From: JABWBR01 sp036741235
GTDB lineage: Bacteria; Bacteroidota; Bacteroidia; Chitinophagales; Saprospiraceae
Direction: 5' to 3'
Length of the DNA stretch: 8,544 bases
Assembly (NCBI GenBank): GCA_036741235.1
Contig: DAINSQ010000199.1
Span: forward strand, 1 to 8,544
Shown piece after piece: positions 6,669 through 8,544 of the stretch. How positions within the stretch are numbered: the first letter of the stretch is position 1; the number at the start of each line of letters is the position of its first letter. Position numbers and translations under genes: made by a program. The notes beneath the pieces are model-generated. The model was not told the DNA's origin. It saw nothing but the letters and a program-made list of their open reading frames with translations, and did not search any database.

Positions 6669-6704
6669 TATATTTGCCCGCGTTATCAAATGACGGCAAA
6701 TATA
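6669..6704. promoter_or_regulatory. 10-bp inverted repeat formed by two opposed TATATTTG boxes
   Basis: TATATTTGCC (6669-6678) and its exact complement (6695-6704) are 16 bases apart. Each arm contains a perfect TAnnTTTG -7 box, one per strand. The minus-strand box has TTG at 6726-6724 with a 19-base spacer, a full Bacteroidota promoter match that would transcribe towards the surface-protein gene with a leader of about 320 bases. The plus-strand box would serve the lipoprotein gene at 6759, but its nearest TTG (6653-6655) is only 13 bases away, shorter than usual. Confidence 0.45.
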
Positions 6705-6758
6705 CTAATTACGCCGCTATACGCAAATACATCTTTCGAATGATTCAATTTTTTCGGA

Positions 6759-6998
6759 ATGAAACAGTTTGAAATTTGTCTACGGCTATTAATCCTCAGC
6801 GTTTTTTGCGCGTTACTGCTTGGTTTTGGGGCCTGTCGGCAACCACAAGAAAAGGCAGCCAAGGAAAACAAAAATGTCGTAAAACCGACATACAACGATT
6901 CCATTTTGCAGCAAAAAAAACAGGATAAAGCCGCTCTGCCCGCCAAATTGGATTCGCTGAAGGTGGGCAAGATGACCGGGCAATCTGCAACGGAATAG
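6759..6998 (+). CDS. Putative small lipoprotein
   Basis: Encodes 79 residues. The N-terminus is a convincing export signal: Lys at position 2, Arg at 9, a hydrophobic core (LLILSVFCALLLGFG), and a lipobox-like GFGAC with Cys26 as the lipidated residue. Phe at -3 is unusual. The mature part, about 54 residues, is polar, Lys- and Gln-rich, without aromatic residues except one Tyr, and probably not a compact enzyme. I recognise no family. The ATG at 6759 has only a weak CGGA upstream, as is common in this phylum. It stands alone, divergent from the surface-protein gene and followed by repeats. Against a chance frame: start, signal and lipobox are in the right order and the stop is clean. The function is unknown. 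Confidence 0.55.
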   Translation: MKQFEICLRLLILSVFCALLLGFGACRQPQEKAAKENKNVVKPTYNDSILQQKKQDKAALPAKLDSLKVGKMTGQSATE

Positions 6999-7018
6999 CA
7001 TGAAGGAGGGGGCGACTT

Positions 7019-7046
7019 GGCGAGGGGGCGATTTTTGCGACTGTGC
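7019..7046 (+). repeat. Third copy of the GGGGGCGATTTTTGCGACT motif
   Basis: The stretch around GAGGGGGCGATTTTTGCGAC recurs almost unchanged inside both copies of the 52-bp block at 7127-7178 and 7202-7253. This copy and the second one continue identically with TGTGC. It lies 20 bases after the lipoprotein stop codon. Three local copies suggest a locally expanding repeat family. Confidence 0.75.
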
Positions 7047-7116
7047 ATATAGGCGAAGTGGAGACATGGAGGGGGGGCGAACTGGGAGAGAGTGAGAGAG
7101 GGAGATATTGGAGGAT

Positions 7117-7126
7117 NNNNNNNNNN
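7117..7126. other. Assembly gap (10 N)
   Basis: Ten consecutive Ns mark a scaffold join. The flanks are a GAGAG/GGGAG low-complexity tract on the left and a duplicated block on the right, which explains why assembly failed. The true length of the missing sequence is unknown, so distances across this point should not be trusted. Confidence 0.97.
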
Positions 7127-7253
7127 CTTTGAGCCTTCGTGGTAAAAAGGAGGGGGCGAGGGGGCGATTTTTGCGACTTTGCCTTTGTGGTACTTGGCGC
7201 CCTTTGAGCCTTCGTGGTAAAAAGGAGGGGGCGAGGGGGCGATTTTTGCGACT
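7127..7253 (+). repeat. Identical 52-bp direct repeat, two copies
   Basis: Positions 7127-7178 and 7202-7253 are identical over 52 bases, starting CTTTGAGCCTTCGTGGTAAA and ending TTTTTGCGACT. The offset is 75 bases. The 23-base spacer contains a shorter, diverged version (CTTTGTGGTA). The first copy starts directly after the N gap, so further copies may be hidden there. Confidence 0.92.
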
Positions 7254-7307
7254 GTGCGACTCGACTGTGCGACTGTGTTGTCAACTTAAGGAAAAACGTA
7301 ATCAATA

Positions 7308-7394
7308 TTTTTTTTACCGCAGAGTTAAAGGAGTTCAGCGCCGAGTTGCGCAGAGAGATATCAATACTCTGCGAAACTCCGCGGTTAAAAAAAA
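7308..7394. repeat. 87-bp inverted-repeat intergenic element (CGCAGAG/CTCTGCG type)
   Basis: The outer arms are a T-run plus ACCGCAGAGTT (7308-7326) and AACTCCGCGGTT plus an A-run (7375-7394), complementary except for one mismatch and one extra base. An inner stem pairs CGCAGAG (7349-7355) with CTCTGCG (7367-7373) around an 11-base loop. GAGTT recurs three times in the left half. The T-run is 5' and the A-run 3' on both strands, so it is not an intrinsic terminator. It resembles the repeated 'accgcagag...ctctgcggt' elements scattered in many Bacteroidota genomes (recall, not checked). Confidence 0.75.
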
Positions 7395-7419
7395 TGGTAA
7401 AACTGCGGCGTTATTAGGC

Positions 7420-7446
7420 ACGAACAAACGTTCATTCGTATATTTG
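7420..7446 (+). promoter_or_regulatory. Putative promoter and overlapping operator of the paaE-like gene
   Basis: TATATTTG at 7439-7446 is an exact TAnnTTTG -7 box, 22 bases before the ATG at 7469. The -33 element is poor: TTA at 7414-7416 with a 22-base spacer. Immediately upstream, 7420-7439 is an imperfect 20-bp palindrome in which 8 of 10 base pairs are symmetric (ACGAA..AAC and GTT..TTCGT). Its position between the -33 and -7 regions suits a repressor. TetR-family PaaR-type regulators of phenylacetate genes bind palindromes of this general kind, but the regulator here is not visible. Confidence 0.5.
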
Positions 7447-7468
7447 GCGTTTCAATACCTCGACCGCT

Positions 7469-8539
7469 ATGCCGAAATTTCACGAATTACAGATAGCCGA
7501 CGCGCGCCGCGAGACCGCCGATTGCGTATCGCTGGCTTTCGCAGTGCCTGCCGAATTAAAAGCAGAATACGATTTTTTGCCCGGCCAATACCTCACCTTG
7601 CGCGTACACATGGACGGGCAGGAGGTGCGCCGCTCTTATTCTATTTGCAGCAGCCCTTATGACGGCGAATTGCGCGTAGCCGTGAAGCGAGTGCCCGGCG
7701 GCTTGTTTTCTACCTATGCCAACGACCAGCTCAAAGCCGGCGACGCCCTCGACGTGATGACCCCTATGGGCAACTTTACTACGCCGCTCGACGCATCGCA
7801 TAAGGGCCACTACGTTGCATTTGCAGCGGGCAGCGGCATCACCCCGGTGATGTCTTTGATCAAATCCGTATTAAAAGCCGAACCCCACAGCCGGTTTACC
7901 CTGTTTTACGGCAACCGCAGCACCGATGCCGTGATTTTCCGGGAGCAGCTCGAAGGACTGAAAAATGTCTACCTCCAGCGCCTGAGCGTTCACTATATCA
8001 TGAGCCGCGAATACACCGGCAGCGACCTGTTCAGCGGGCGCATCGGCGCCGACAAATGCCGGGCATATTGCACCAAACTATTCGACGTTCAAGACGTAAC
8101 CGCATTTTTCCTCTGCGGGCCCATAGAGATGACCAACGAGATCAGGGATACCCTTCAGGAACTCGGCGTAGCGCGCAAAAACATTCACGTGGAGTTGTTC
8201 AGCGCCGGCGAAGAGGGACAAGTGAAGCGAAAAACGGAAAAAGCGCCGGGTACTGCTGTGCTTTCGCAAATTACGGTCAAACTCGACGGCAACCAACTCC
8301 ATTTTCCGCTGGCCTCCAACGGCGAAACCATCCTGGAAGCGGCCCTCAAAGCCGGCGCCGACCTGCCCTTCGCCTGCAAAGGCGGCGTGTGCAGCACCTG
8401 CCGCGCCAAACTCGTCGAAGGCCGGGTAGACATGGACCGCAACTACGCCCTCGAACCCGACGAACTCGAAGCCGGCTATATCCTCACCTGCCAGTCGCAC
8501 CCCACATCGGATAAGGTGATGGTGGATTTTGACGGGTGA
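7469..8539 (+). CDS. paaE: Phenylacetyl-CoA epoxidase reductase subunit PaaE (FAD, NAD(P)H, [2Fe-2S])
   Basis: Encodes 356 residues, the usual length for the family. Residues 1-110 are the flavin-binding domain, with GQYL (39-42) and the FAD motif RRSYSICSSP (54-63). Residues 111-245 are the NAD(P)H-binding domain, with AAGSGITPVMSL (119-130) and CGP (216-218). Residues 265-356 are a plant-type ferredoxin domain whose cluster ligands are Cys303, 308, 311 and 341 (C-x4-C-x2-C-x29-C). All cofactor motifs are intact. PaaE moves electrons from NADPH through FAD and the iron-sulfur cluster to the PaaA di-iron subunit, which epoxidises phenylacetyl-CoA in the cytoplasm, a step in aerobic phenylacetate breakdown. 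The ATG at 7469 fits the domain start and follows a -7 box by 22 bases. An ATG overlaps the stop codon, suggesting an operon running rightwards. Related reductases of other di-iron oxygenases share this architecture; paaABC next door would settle it. Confidence 0.85.
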   Translation: MPKFHELQIADARRETADCVSLAFAVPAELKAEYDFLPGQYLTLRVHMDGQEVRRSYSICSSPYDGELRVAVKRVPGGLFSTYANDQLKAGDALDVMTPMGNFTTPLDASHKGHYVAFAAGSGITPVMSLIKSVLKAEPHSRFTLFYGNRSTDAVIFREQLEGLKNVYLQRLSVHYIMSREYTGSDLFSGRIGADKCRAYCTKLFDVQDVTAFFLCGPIEMTNEIRDTLQELGVARKNIHVELFSAGEEGQVKRKTEKAPGTAVLSQITVKLDGNQLHFPLASNGETILEAALKAGADLPFACKGGVCSTCRAKLVEGRVDMDRNYALEPDELEAGYILTCQSHPTSDKVMVDFDG

Positions 8540-8544
8540 TGGCT

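Larger units (their letters stand above)
6369..6758. other. Intergenic region between divergent genes, rich in dyads
   Basis: About 390 AT-richer bases lie between the minus-strand surface-protein gene and the plus-strand lipoprotein gene. It holds three perfect inverted repeats (6511-6528, 6543-6558, 6669-6704) and promoter-like TAnnTTTG boxes on both strands. Short open frames on each strand here start without a credible leader or translation signal and show no protein motif, so I call no gene. Confidence 0.6.
6999..7468. other. Repeat-rich intergenic region without a supported gene
   Basis: From 7003 to about 7116 the plus strand is strongly G/A-rich (runs of GGGGG, and a GAGAG tract at 7087-7102). 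Then come the assembly gap, a duplicated 52-bp block, a short run of GCGACTGT-like units (7248-7279) and an inverted-repeat element. Open frames crossing this region run through the Ns and encode low-complexity sequence, so none is called. The last 50 bases hold the putative control region of the paaE-like gene. Confidence 0.7.

Noticed and set aside
6504..6689. 61-codon open frame on the minus strand, just downstream of a promoter-like box
   Set aside because: It begins at a TTG, its composition is unremarkable, and it spans both short dyads. The promoter-like box could equally serve a long leader of the surface-protein gene.
7019..7253. Repeated blocks considered as a CRISPR array
   Set aside because: Only two full copies exist, the spacing is a diverged copy of the same sequence rather than unique spacers, the unit is 52 bp, and no cas gene is present.
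6796..7305. 169-codon open frame on the minus strand across the N gap
   Set aside because: It runs through Ns and translates duplicated low-complexity DNA, and it is antisense to the lipoprotein frame. The same applies to the plus-strand frame starting at 7108.
7308..7394. Inverted repeat considered as a terminator for upstream plus-strand transcription
   Set aside because: On both strands the stem is preceded by Ts and followed by As, the reverse of an intrinsic terminator; it better fits a dispersed palindromic element.
8078..8500. 140-codon open frame on the minus strand inside the paaE-like gene
   Set aside because: Antisense shadow of a gene whose cofactor motifs are all intact on the plus strand.

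Overview
The window looks like a piece of a Bacteroidota chromosome, most likely from the Saprospiria/Saprospiraceae side of the phylum; the phylum call is firm, the finer placement is inference. Evidence: a giant secreted protein with SprB-type repeats and a gliding-motility/type IX secretion C-terminal domain, several exact Bacteroidota-type promoter -7 boxes (TAnnTTTG), no strong Shine-Dalgarno sequences, and intergenic repeat families of the 'CGCAGAG...CTCTGCG' and 'AATCAGCA' kind.

Left part, minus strand. A 1805-residue cell-surface protein (951-6368) fills most of the window. It has a signal peptide, an N-terminal beta-rich domain, a PKD-like region, about 22 tandem repeats of 51 residues, three SprB-like repeats, another PKD-like domain and a type B T9SS sorting domain. 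It ends at a strong intrinsic terminator (888-928). The next gene on the same strand (99-860) encodes an exported RlpA-like double-psi beta-barrel protein with a C-terminal SPOR domain. Its probable promoter is embedded in the terminator of the upstream gene. An 8-bp tandem repeat follows it at the window edge.

Middle. A 390-bp intergenic region (6369-6758) contains three perfect inverted repeats and promoter-like boxes on both strands. It separates the surface-protein gene from a small plus-strand gene for a putative 79-residue lipoprotein (6759-6998). After that come about 470 bp without a convincing gene: G-rich low-complexity DNA, a 10-N assembly gap (7117-7126), a duplicated 52-bp block, and an 87-bp inverted-repeat element.

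Right part, plus strand. A complete paaE-like gene (7469-8539) encodes the FAD/NAD(P)H/[2Fe-2S] reductase component of phenylacetyl-CoA epoxidase. It is preceded by an exact TATATTTG -7 box abutting a 20-bp imperfect palindrome that could be an operator. An ATG overlaps its stop codon (TGATG), so it is probably the first gene of a translationally coupled operon that continues outside the window.

The surface protein, RlpA-like protein and lipoprotein all belong to the cell envelope; the paa gene is metabolic and separated from them by the repeat-rich region. I see no CRISPR array, RNA gene, transposase or phage gene. The most unusual features are the surface protein itself (660 consecutive residues without Lys or Arg, a candidate O-glycosylation motif in nearly every repeat) and the promoter nested in a terminator.
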